Made by a program: the position numbers and the translations under genes
Shown: in pieces, positions 25,489 to 32,657 of the stretch
Layout: every line of letters begins with the position of its first letter
Position numbering within the stretch: the stretch's first letter is position 1
DNA from: Clostridia bacterium
Lineage (GTDB): Bacteria > Bacillota > Clostridia > JAQVDB01
NCBI GenBank assembly: GCA_028698525.1
Contig: JAQVDB010000006.1
Span: forward strand, 1 to 46,810
Reading direction: 5' to 3'
Length of the DNA: 46,810 bases
The notes under the pieces: generated by a model
Database searches by the model: none
What the model was told of the DNA's origin: nothing
Seen by the model: the letters and a program-made list of their open reading frames with translations, nothing else

Positions 25489-26202
25489 TTGAAAATATTT
25501 TATTTTAAACTTAAAAAAAGACATTTGCTCAATTTGATATTAATCATCTTTTTGATAATATTAGTACTGCTTTTATTTTGCAAAACACCGGTAGAAGTAT
25601 TTAATGATTTATTAAAGAATCCTATCTATAAAGGGAAAGAAGATCAACCCAAAATAGCATTTGCATGCAATGTGGTATGGGGTACAGAATATATGCCCGG
25701 TATGCTGGATGTGTTTAAAGATCATAATGTTAAAATAACATTTTTTATTGGCGGTGAATGGGCTGAAGATAACCCTAAATTATTAAAAGAAATTGTGCAA
25801 CAAGGACATGAAATTGGTAATCATGGATATAGCCATAAAAAACATAGTCAACTGACAAAAGAACAAAATATACAAGAGATAGTAAAAACAGAAGAGATAA
25901 TAAAAAAAATTATCGGCAGCAACGTTGACTTATTCGCTCCCCCATACGGGGATTACGATAAACAAACTGTTCAGATAGCAGACATGCTTGGATATAAAAC
26001 TATTATGTGGAGCATAGACACTATTGATTGGAAGAGAGAAGGGAAAGATATAATAATAGACAGAGTATTAAAAAATCCACATAACGGAGCTATTGTACTT
26101 ATGCACCCTACTCAATATACTGTGGAGGCTCTACCTGCAATAATCGAGGGATTGGACAAAAAAGGTTTTAAAGTTGTTAAAGTTTCTGATATAATCGATT
26201 GA
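25489..26202 (+). CDS. ylxY: YlxY-like polysaccharide deacetylase-family protein
   Basis: 237 residues: an N-terminal membrane anchor (about 12-30) and a NodB-type domain outside the cell. The HxxxH metal motif (NHGYSH), APPYGDYD, WSIDTIDW and VLMHPT motifs are kept, but the first motif, normally TFDDG with the catalytic aspartate, reads ACNVVWGTEY. Catalysis by the standard mechanism is doubtful. Position after pnp matches ylxY of Bacillus. The longest frame starts at GTG 25450; TTG 25489 with GGGAG 9 nt upstream is preferred. The 194-nt gap before it holds the pnp terminator and an AT-rich imperfect hairpin (near 25388-25417) but no convincing promoter. Confidence 0.82.
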   Translation: MKIFYFKLKKRHLLNLILIIFLIILVLLLFCKTPVEVFNDLLKNPIYKGKEDQPKIAFACNVVWGTEYMPGMLDVFKDHNVKITFFIGGEWAEDNPKLLKEIVQQGHEIGNHGYSHKKHSQLTKEQNIQEIVKTEEIIKKIIGSNVDLFAPPYGDYDKQTVQIADMLGYKTIMWSIDTIDWKREGKDIIIDRVLKNPHNGAIVLMHPTQYTVEALPAIIEGLDKKGFKVVKVSDIID

Positions 26203-26327
26203 ATAAGGCTTTTAACTGATATATAATACTATGAATACAATATTAAAAATTTATATTATAATTTAAACCCATATTTTTTAAGCAATTGATTTGCCTTCAC
26301 ATCAGTTATTATTTGATGATTTTTTAA

Positions 26328-26353
26328 ACCCAACTTTTCCTGTAAAGTTGGGT
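26328..26353 (+). repeat. Perfect 10-bp inverted repeat upstream of mlpA
   Basis: ACCCAACTTT (26328-26337) and AAAGTTGGGT (26344-26353) with a 6-nt loop. The following sequence is ATCTATATAA, not a T-run, on either strand, so it is not a standard terminator. The remainder of the 195-nt ylxY-mlpA gap is AT-rich with one smaller dyad (CATCA/TGATG near 26299-26318). Confidence 0.55.
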
Positions 26354-26397
26354 ATCTATATAATTGTAATTAATTTTAATTGGGAGGATTTATCATA

Positions 26398-27663
26398 ATG
26401 TATATGGAAAAAGTGCTGGATAATGGTATTACACTGGTTGCTGAAAAAATAGAACATTTTAGATCAGTTTCAATAGGTGTATGGGTAAAGGCAGGTTCTT
26501 GCTATGAAAATCAATATAACAACGGTATAAGCCACTTTATAGAGCATATGATTTTCAAAGGCACTGACAGAAGAAGCTCTAGAGAGATAGCTGAAACAAT
26601 AGATGAAATTGGTGGACAATTGAATGGATTTACCGGCAAAGAGTCTACTTGCTTTTATGCAAAGGTATTGGATACTCATATAGATATAGCTGCTGATGTA
26701 TTGTCTGACATGATATTGAATTCAAAGTTTGATATAAATGATATTGAAAAAGAAAAAGGCGTCATAATAGAAGAAATAAATATGTATGAGGATACTCCGG
26801 AAGAAACAATACACGACTTAATTGCAAAAGCTTATTTCGATGGTAGTAGTCTATCTATGCCTATTTTAGGTACAAAAGACATAATAGTAAATTTGGAAAA
26901 GCAGGATATTATTGAATTTTATAAGAAATATTATACGCCTGAAAATATGGTTATTTCTGTTGCAGGTAATTTTAACTTTGATTTACTGTTAGAAACGATA
27001 AATGAATATTTTGGAAGCATGAAACAATCTGCAAATATAACCATTCCTGATCATCAAATTAATTTTAAAAACAATATATTGTTGCAGCCCAAAACTACCG
27101 AACAAATACATTTCTGTTTTGGTATGGGTGGCATAAAATATGGGGATGACCTTATTTATCCTATGATGGTCATGAACAATATAGTTGGGGGCAGCATGAG
27201 TTCTAGGCTTTTTCAAAGAATAAGGGAAGAAAGAGGATTGGCTTATGCTGTGTATTCGTATCCATCATCATATATCAGCGCCGGGATGTTTTCTATATAT
27301 GCTGGTGTAAAGCCTTCTCAAGTTCAGGATGTAATTTCATTGATAGTCCAAGAAATAGACAATATATACAAACATGGATTTTCAAAAGAAGAAATAAATA
27401 AATCCAAAGAACAAATGAAAGGAAATTATATATTAGGATTAGAGAGTACAAGTAGCAGGATGATCTCTATAGGAAAATCAAAACTTATGCTTAACAACAT
27501 CAACTCTCCTTCCATCATAATGGACAAGATCGATAATGTAACGTATGCAGATGTTGATGAAGTGATAAAAATTACAATGGATAAAGCAGGCTTATGTGCT
27601 GCCGCCATAGGAGATCATTATCAGGTGAAAAAAATTAAAAATTATGTTGAATCGTTGCTGTAA
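26398..27663 (+). CDS. mlpA: Zinc protease of the M16 (insulinase) family, MlpA/YmxG-like
   Basis: 421 residues. The inverted zinc motif HFIEHMIFKGT (HxxEH, about residue 48) and the distal glutamate in KEKGVIIEEINMYEDTPEE define an active M16B N-half; the C-half carries GGSMSSRLFQRIREERGLAYAVYSYPSSY, the R/Y-pair region. Such enzymes degrade peptides as homodimers. The order pnp-ylxY-mlpA is that of Bacillus. ATG 26398 lies 10 nt after GGGAGG; an ATG two codons later is possible. Confidence 0.92.
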   Translation: MYMEKVLDNGITLVAEKIEHFRSVSIGVWVKAGSCYENQYNNGISHFIEHMIFKGTDRRSSREIAETIDEIGGQLNGFTGKESTCFYAKVLDTHIDIAADVLSDMILNSKFDINDIEKEKGVIIEEINMYEDTPEETIHDLIAKAYFDGSSLSMPILGTKDIIVNLEKQDIIEFYKKYYTPENMVISVAGNFNFDLLLETINEYFGSMKQSANITIPDHQINFKNNILLQPKTTEQIHFCFGMGGIKYGDDLIYPMMVMNNIVGGSMSSRLFQRIREERGLAYAVYSYPSSYISAGMFSIYAGVKPSQVQDVISLIVQEIDNIYKHGFSKEEINKSKEQMKGNYILGLESTSSRMISIGKSKLMLNNINSPSIIMDKIDNVTYADVDEVIKITMDKAGLCAAAIGDHYQVKKIKNYVESLL

Positions 27664-27697
27664 AGATGCTTAATACACATCTTTACAGTTTTTTCTT
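27660..27697 (+). terminator. Terminator after mlpA
   Basis: GTAAAGATG (27660-27668) pairs with CATCTTTAC (27678-27686), 9-nt loop, then AGTTTTTTCTTTT. Confidence 0.85.
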
Positions 27698-27707
27698 TTA
27701 TACAAGC

Positions 27708-27734
27708 ACTAACAAATTTTTTTTACATACACTA
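27708..27734 (+). promoter_or_regulatory. Sigma-K/sigma-E type promoter of dpaAB
   Basis: CATACACTA at 27726-27734 fits the sigma-K -10 pattern CATANNNTA and also the sigma-E pattern CATACANT. AC at 27708-27709, 16 nt upstream, fits the sigma-K -35. No good sigma-A promoter competes: the TATAAT boxes downstream have wrong spacing to TTTACA. spoVF (dpaAB) is mother-cell sigma-K controlled in Bacillus. Confidence 0.55.
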
Positions 27735-27788
27735 TATAATATATAATCTTGTGCTATAAAATTTATTTACCTGTAGGGAGGTAAAGGT

Positions 27789-28646
27789 TTGGGATTAAAA
27801 GATTTCAATTATTTGATCGCTGGTGGAGATGATCGGCAGCTGGAATTATACAAATTTATGTTGGATATGGGTTATAGAGTTAATATTGTAGGATTTGACG
27901 ACTTCAAACAAAACAATATTTTTGAATACTTAAAAGAATCAGAAATAATTATTTTTCCGGTACCGTCCATAACAAATAAGGTTTTCTTGAATTCAAGGTA
28001 TTCCAATAAAACTTATATTTTTAACGAGTTGCTGGAATATATAAACAAGGATTCAAAAGTATTTGGTTCAAAGTTTAACGAAACAGCAAGATTATTCTTT
28101 TTAACAAATAACATCGAATTTTATGATCTCACAGAGAATCAAGAATTTTCAATATTAAATTCCATACCTACAGCAGAAGGAGTAATACAAATAGCGATGG
28201 AAAAAAGCAATATAACCATACATAATAGCAGAGTGCTTATATTAGGCTTCGGTAAATCTGGAAAATGTATAACACATTTATTTAAATCTATGGGGGCAGA
28301 TGTAACAGTAGAAGCAAGAAAGTCATCAGATCTGGCTTGGATAGAACAATATGCTTGTAAAGGCATACATTTAAACCAGTTAAAATATGCGTTGAAAGAT
28401 AAAGATTTTATTATAAACACAATACCTACTATGATATTAGATGAAGAGATGCTTAATTTGGTAAACAAAGAAACAATAATAATAGATATAGCATCAAAGC
28501 CTGGAGGCGTAGATTTTATGGCCGCAAAAAGGCTGGGAATAACCGCAGATATTTATCCCGGACTTCCCGGGAAGATTGCACCTAAAAGTTCTGCAAAAAT
28601 TATTTATAAAATTTTTTCACGAATATTATCGGCAAAAATAAAATGA
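27789..28646 (+). CDS. dpaA: Dipicolinate synthase subunit A
   Basis: Oxidises dihydroxy-tetrahydrodipicolinate to dipicolinic acid, the Ca2+-chelating spore-core compound, in the mother cell. 285 residues. The N-terminal YLIAGGDDRQLELYKFM is the family signature, and a Rossmann motif VLILGFGKSGKCITHLF (about residues 149-165) binds NAD(P). Starts at TTG 27789, with GGGAGGT upstream. dpaB follows after 24 nt. Confidence 0.93.
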   Translation: MGLKDFNYLIAGGDDRQLELYKFMLDMGYRVNIVGFDDFKQNNIFEYLKESEIIIFPVPSITNKVFLNSRYSNKTYIFNELLEYINKDSKVFGSKFNETARLFFLTNNIEFYDLTENQEFSILNSIPTAEGVIQIAMEKSNITIHNSRVLILGFGKSGKCITHLFKSMGADVTVEARKSSDLAWIEQYACKGIHLNQLKYALKDKDFIINTIPTMILDEEMLNLVNKETIIIDIASKPGGVDFMAAKRLGITADIYPGLPGKIAPKSSAKIIYKIFSRILSAKIK

Positions 28647-28670
28647 TATAATATAGGGGGATATATAATT

Positions 28671-29258
28671 ATGATAAAAAATAAAAGAATTGGATTTGCT
28701 CTAACCGGTTCATTTTGTACATTTGAGCAAGTATTTCCCCAAATGAAAAAATTAAAAGAAGAAGGGGCTAGTATTTTACCGATAGTATCTGATTCTGTTA
28801 ATAAATATGATACTAGATTTTTCCAAAAGGATATTGTCATAAAGAACCTGGAAGAGATAACGGGAAATAGTGTAGTTTCAAACATAGTAGGGGCTGAACC
28901 GATAGGACCAAAAAAATTATTGGATATATTGATAGTTGCACCTTGTACAGGGAATACCATAGCAAAACTTTCCCATGGCATAACAGATACGCCGGTACTT
29001 ATGGCTGTTAAAGCACAGCTTAGAAATTTAAAACCTGTGGTTTTAGCAATATCCACAAACGATGGTCTTTCAAATAATGCAAAAAATATTGGAATATTGT
29101 TAAATATCAAAAATATGTTTTTTGTTCCTTTTGGCCAGGATAATCCTTATAAGAAACCTAATTCTTTAGTTGCAGACATGAACAAAATAATACCGACTAT
29201 AGAATCTGCGTTGATAAATGATCAAATTCAACCGATGATAATAAAATATGATATTTAA
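28671..29258 (+). CDS. dpaB: Dipicolinate synthase subunit B
   Basis: Flavoprotein-fold partner of DpaA, 195 residues. RIGFALTGSFCTFEQVFPQM at the start, VGAEPIGP, and APCTGNTIAKLSHGITDTPV are the typical FMN-site motifs of this family. AGGGGG precedes the ATG. It belongs to the same transcript as dpaA; dapG follows after 33 nt. Confidence 0.93.
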   Translation: MIKNKRIGFALTGSFCTFEQVFPQMKKLKEEGASILPIVSDSVNKYDTRFFQKDIVIKNLEEITGNSVVSNIVGAEPIGPKKLLDILIVAPCTGNTIAKLSHGITDTPVLMAVKAQLRNLKPVVLAISTNDGLSNNAKNIGILLNIKNMFFVPFGQDNPYKKPNSLVADMNKIIPTIESALINDQIQPMIIKYDI

Positions 29259-29291
29259 ATATAATTTACATTTACTCAGGGAGGAATGTGG

Positions 29292-30506
29292 ATGAAAATT
29301 ATAGTACAGAAATTTGGCGGTACTGCAGTAGCTACCACCGAAAACAGAAAAAATGCAGCTAAAAAAATAATTAATTGTAAAAAGAGTGGCTTTTGGCCTG
29401 TTGTTGTGGTATCTGCCATTGGAAGAGAGGGTGCCCCTTATGCAACTGATACATTGTTCAACTTTGCCAAAGAAGTCAATAGCGATATAGAATTGAGGGA
29501 GCTAGACCTTATAATGTCATGTGGTGAAACAATATCTAGTGTCATTATGGCAAATACACTAAAAGATTTGGGTTATCAAGCGATAGCTCTGACCGGTGGA
29601 CAAGCGGGCATATATACCGATCATTCGTATGGCAACGCTGAAGTGATAGACGTTAATCCAAAAAGAATACTTAAATCTTTAAAAGAAGGTAAAATACCTG
29701 TTGTAGCGGGATTTCAAGGTATAGCTGATGATGGAGATTTAACAACGTTGGGCAGAGGTGGAAGTGATTTTACAGCAGCCATATTAGCAGAAGCATTAAA
29801 TGCCCATTCCATTGAAATATATACTGATGTTGATGGAATAATGACGGCCGATCCAAGGCTAGTTCCAAATGCTAAGGTGTTAAAAACCATAAGCTATGAA
29901 GAGGTATTCCAAATTGCAGATCAAGGAGCAAAAGTAATATATTCTAAAGCAGTGGAAATTGCAAAGCGGTGCGGAATACCTGTTTTGATAAAAAACGCAG
30001 CAAATGATCTCCCCGGAACATTGATCACCTCATACTCATCTAAAGATAAGAAGAAGATAATAGAAGATCCCAATGTAGTTATAACAGGAATAACATATAT
30101 ACTTGACAGAACTCAGATAAGTGTTGAAAATATCGATGATATCGACGATAACTTGTTGCACCGGTTTGCAAAGAATAATATAAGTCTAGATGTGATAAAT
30201 ATCTTTCCATCTAAACTTGTATTTACCGTTGATGGACCTATGACATCCAAAGCTGAACACATATTGGATGAAAGCAAATACAACTACAAAACCATAAAAA
30301 ATTGCAGCAAAATATCGGCAGTAGGTAGCAGAATGAAAGGAGTTCCAGGTGTTATTGCGAGAATTTATTCCGCATTGAAAAAATCCGGAATTGAAATTCT
30401 GCAAACGGCAGATTCCCATACTACAATCTCATGTATAGTCAGGAATCAAGATACTGTAAAAGCAGTTATTGCACTTCATGATGAATTTGAATTATGGAAA
30501 AGATAA
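29292..30506 (+). CDS. dapG: Aspartate kinase (DapG type)
   Basis: First enzyme of the aspartate pathway, feeding diaminopimelate, lysine and dipicolinate. 404 residues: kinase domain with VQKFGGTAVAT at the N-terminus, SCGETISS and FTAAILAEALNA...YTDVDGIMTADPR, then two ACT domains from about residue 265, with SAVGSRMKGVPGVIARIYSA in the second. ATG 29286 lies 1 nt after AGGGAGG, so ATG 29292 is preferred. In Bacillus asd and dapA flank dapG in this operon; neither is here. It is probably cotranscribed with dpaAB, which would boost dipicolinate precursor supply in sporulation. Confidence 0.93.
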   Translation: MKIIVQKFGGTAVATTENRKNAAKKIINCKKSGFWPVVVVSAIGREGAPYATDTLFNFAKEVNSDIELRELDLIMSCGETISSVIMANTLKDLGYQAIALTGGQAGIYTDHSYGNAEVIDVNPKRILKSLKEGKIPVVAGFQGIADDGDLTTLGRGGSDFTAAILAEALNAHSIEIYTDVDGIMTADPRLVPNAKVLKTISYEEVFQIADQGAKVIYSKAVEIAKRCGIPVLIKNAANDLPGTLITSYSSKDKKKIIEDPNVVITGITYILDRTQISVENIDDIDDNLLHRFAKNNISLDVINIFPSKLVFTVDGPMTSKAEHILDESKYNYKTIKNCSKISAVGSRMKGVPGVIARIYSALKKSGIEILQTADSHTTISCIVRNQDTVKAVIALHDEFELWKR

Positions 30507-30538
30507 AGGGAGCCTTATAAGGTTCCCTTTATCTTTAT
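30502..30538 (+). terminator. Terminator after dapG
   Basis: A 14-bp stem with one G-T pair (30502-30515 with 30520-30533) built around AAAGGGAGCCT/AGGTTCCCTTT, followed by TTTATAG. It overlaps the dapG stop codon. Confidence 0.85.
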
Positions 30539-30720
30539 AGAATATATTTCAAAGATGAGTGTAATAATATAATACGGATATGTATAGTTCGATATATTCT
30601 ATAAAATTAAGTTGAATGAGCTTTTAAAAGATAATTAAACAGTAAGTTTATAGTTAGTTTCATATATGTATCATCACTTGAAATCAGATATCATAATTTC
30701 TTCCTTGGAGAGTGATTGAA

Positions 30721-31416
30721 TTGAACAAAACACAAAAAAATAGCCCTCCTCAAAATGCCGCTCAAAACATAAATCAATTTGGTACGCCTAATATCCCAAA
30801 TATGAGCAATAGCAATATTCATGTGTTAACTATAATAGGACAGATTGAAGGGCATACAATGCTCCCACCCCAGAATAAAACTACTAAATATGAACACGTA
30901 ATACCTCAGCTCATAAGCATTGAAGAGAATGAGCGCATAGAAGGACTGTTGCTTATATTAAATACAGTGGGGGGTGATGTGGAAGCAGGTCTTGCTATAT
31001 CAGAGATGATAGCCAGTCTATCAAAACCGTCAGTTTCCATCGTGTTGGGTGGTGGACATAGTATCGGTGTTCCTATGGCAGTGAGTTCTAAATATTCTTT
31101 TATTGTTCCCTCTGCCACTATGACAATACACCCTATAAGGATGAACGGACTTATAATAGGAGTGCCTCAAACATATGATTACTTTAATAAAATGCAGGAA
31201 AGGATAATAAAATTTGTTGTAGATAATTCCAACATAAAAAGAGAAACTTTTATAGAATTAATGCTACAAACAGGGGAATTAGCCAATGATGTAGGTACAG
31301 TTTTAGTTGGTGAAGAAGCAGTTAAACATGGTTTAATAAGCGAAGTAGGTGGTATAAAGAATGCAATAAGCAAACTTCATGAATTAATAGATTTAAAAAA
31401 ATGTAATAAGGGATGA
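30721..31416 (+). CDS. tepA: ClpP-like serine protease TepA
   Basis: Translocation-enhancing/ClpP-class protease of spore formers (YmfB). 231 residues; a polar Asn/Gln/Pro-rich N-terminus (1-30) precedes the ClpP fold. [18 protein letters not shown] is the oxyanion region, the nucleophile is probably the Ser of [10 protein letters not shown], and the histidine that of [11 protein letters not shown]. The frame opens at GTG 30712 within the GGAGAGTGA site; TTG 30721 is the likelier start. The 182-nt gap before it, after the dapG terminator, is AT-rich with only weak -10-like boxes. Its stop overlaps the next gene. Confidence 0.87.
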   Translation: MNKTQKNSPPQNAAQNINQFGTPNIPNMSNSNIHVLTIIGQIEGHTMLPPQNKTTKYEHVIPQLISIEENERIEGLLLILNTVGGDVEAGLAISEMIASLSKPSVSIVLGGGHSIGVPMAVSSKYSFIVPSATMTIHPIRMNGLIIGVPQTYDYFNKMQERIIKFVVDNSNIKRETFIELMLQTGELANDVGTVLVGEEAVKHGLISEVGGIKNAISKLHELIDLKKCNKG

Positions 31417-31625
31417 GTGCGTTGATAATACATTCTATTGTCTGTATAGAAAATATATTTTGGGATAATTTTTCTGAAAAAATAGAAGAGATAGATTACC
31501 AAGGAGTAATGCTCCAAGCGATAAAAACAGATTATAACAAGTATAAAATAATAAGAATTATTAGCTCAAACCCCAATGACTATATGAGACAGGATATTCA
31601 GCCTGGATCGGAAATTTGTTTTTGA
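31413..31625 (+). CDS. ylzJ: YlzJ-like protein
   Basis: 70-residue protein of unknown function that typically follows tepA and precedes spoIIIE. The family pattern is visible: [21 protein letters not shown] with [19 protein letters not shown]. Its ATG overlaps the tepA stop (ATGA), so translation is coupled, with AATAAGGG as ribosome binding site. Confidence 0.82.
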   Translation: MSALIIHSIVCIENIFWDNFSEKIEEIDYQGVMLQAIKTDYNKYKIIRIISSNPNDYMRQDIQPGSEICF

Positions 31626-31648
31626 TTTGAGTAATACAAACAAAAATA

Positions 31649-31657
31649 TGATATAAT
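31649..31657 (+). promoter_or_regulatory. Extended -10 promoter of uppP
   Basis: TGATATAAT, a TGn-extended consensus -10. A TTGAGT at 31627-31632 is 19 nt upstream and is a weak -35. Transcription would start near 31664, giving a leader of under 40 nt. Confidence 0.55.
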
Positions 31658-31700
31658 TATAGAACTGTTATAAAAAGTTAGCTTAAAGGGGGTAATATTT

Positions 31701-32543
31701 ATTAAGATCATATATGCTATTTTTTTAGGTATAATTCAAGGATTGACTGAATTTTTACCTGTAAGCAGTTCGGGTCATTTGGTCATTGCTCAAAATATTT
31801 TAAATATTCAAGGGGCTAGCCTAGCGTTTGATGTGATGCTGCATATAGGTACACTTATTCCGGTAATAATTATCTTTTGGAAAGACATTGTAAACTTAAT
31901 AATTGAGTTTTTTTTACTTATAAGAGATTTGTTTAGAAAAGCCGCCGGAAAAAATAAAAAAATAGATATGAATGCTAACAGGGTATTTGTTATAATGATT
32001 ATCGCTGCAACGATACCTACAGCAATTATAGGGTATTTCTTTAATGATTGGGCAGAACATCTCTTTGGAACACTTGATTTTGTAGGTTTCTCATTGTTAA
32101 TTACCGGTATTTTAATGTCTATATCGGATAAATTAGCAAAAGGTAAAAAAGGTATAAAGGATATAAGACTTTCAAACGCAATAACTATTGGGATATTTCA
32201 AGGTTTAGCTATAACGCCTGGAATATCTAGATCCGGCTCTACAATCTTCGCAGGATTGTTAAACGGATTCACCCGCGAGACTGCCACGAGATTCTCATTT
32301 ATTGCATCAATACCTGTAATACTAGGGGCTGCAATTATTGAAGGGAAAAGTGTATTACAGACAGGTATCCATCCTTCCGTTTTCCTTCCGGTTAGTATAG
32401 GTATGATATTTGCTGCTATTTCAGGTTTCTTTGCAATCAAGATGCTGATCCGGCTACTAAATAGAGGGAAGTTGCACTACTTTTCATATTATTGTTGGAC
32501 ATTAGGTTTGTTCGTTATAATATATAATTTTTTCATCAAATAA
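31701..32543 (+). CDS. uppP: Undecaprenyl-diphosphate phosphatase with a predicted AUU start
   Basis: Integral membrane BacA/UppP, which recycles the undecaprenyl carrier for cell-wall synthesis and confers bacitracin tolerance. Signatures: TEFLPVSSSGHLVIAQ in the first quarter and ITPGISRSGSTIFAGLL later, each with catalytic Glu/Ser/Arg residues. The first TTG in frame (31743) would delete the start of the first membrane helix. Family-conserved residues KIIYAIFLGIIQG continue upstream to ATT 31701, which lies 8 nt after AAAGGGGGT (31685-31693). No ATG, GTG, TTG or CTG exists in frame between the stop at 31671 and 31743. Predicted length is 280 residues, normal for UppP. It is inserted between ylzJ and spoIIIE relative to Bacillus. 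Confidence 0.9.
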   Translation: MKIIYAIFLGIIQGLTEFLPVSSSGHLVIAQNILNIQGASLAFDVMLHIGTLIPVIIIFWKDIVNLIIEFFLLIRDLFRKAAGKNKKIDMNANRVFVIMIIAATIPTAIIGYFFNDWAEHLFGTLDFVGFSLLITGILMSISDKLAKGKKGIKDIRLSNAITIGIFQGLAITPGISRSGSTIFAGLLNGFTRETATRFSFIASIPVILGAAIIEGKSVLQTGIHPSVFLPVSIGMIFAAISGFFAIKMLIRLLNRGKLHYFSYYCWTLGLFVIIYNFFIK

Positions 32544-32574
32544 GTACGGATTTTATCCGTACTTATTTAACTTT
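32538..32574 (+). terminator. Terminator after uppP
   Basis: Perfect 14-bp stem (32538-32551 with 32555-32568) around AAGTACGGAT/ATCCGTACTT with a TTT loop. The T-run is interrupted (AACTTTT), so strength is uncertain. Confidence 0.7.
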
Positions 32575-32588
32575 TCACCTCAATTTAT

Positions 32589-32617
32589 TTGATTTATCAA
32601 ACAAATACACATATAAT
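32589..32617 (+). promoter_or_regulatory. Sigma-A promoter of the ftsK/spoIIIE gene
   Basis: TTGATT (32589-32594), 17-nt spacer, TATAAT (32612-32617). Leader of about 35 nt. Confidence 0.7.
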
Positions 32618-32657
32618 TATTTTAGATATATTCAAATGTTTTTAAGGAGTAGTACAT

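Noticed and set aside
29259-29291. Lysine riboswitch before dapG
   Set aside because: Only 33 nt separate dpaB and dapG, containing just the ribosome binding site.
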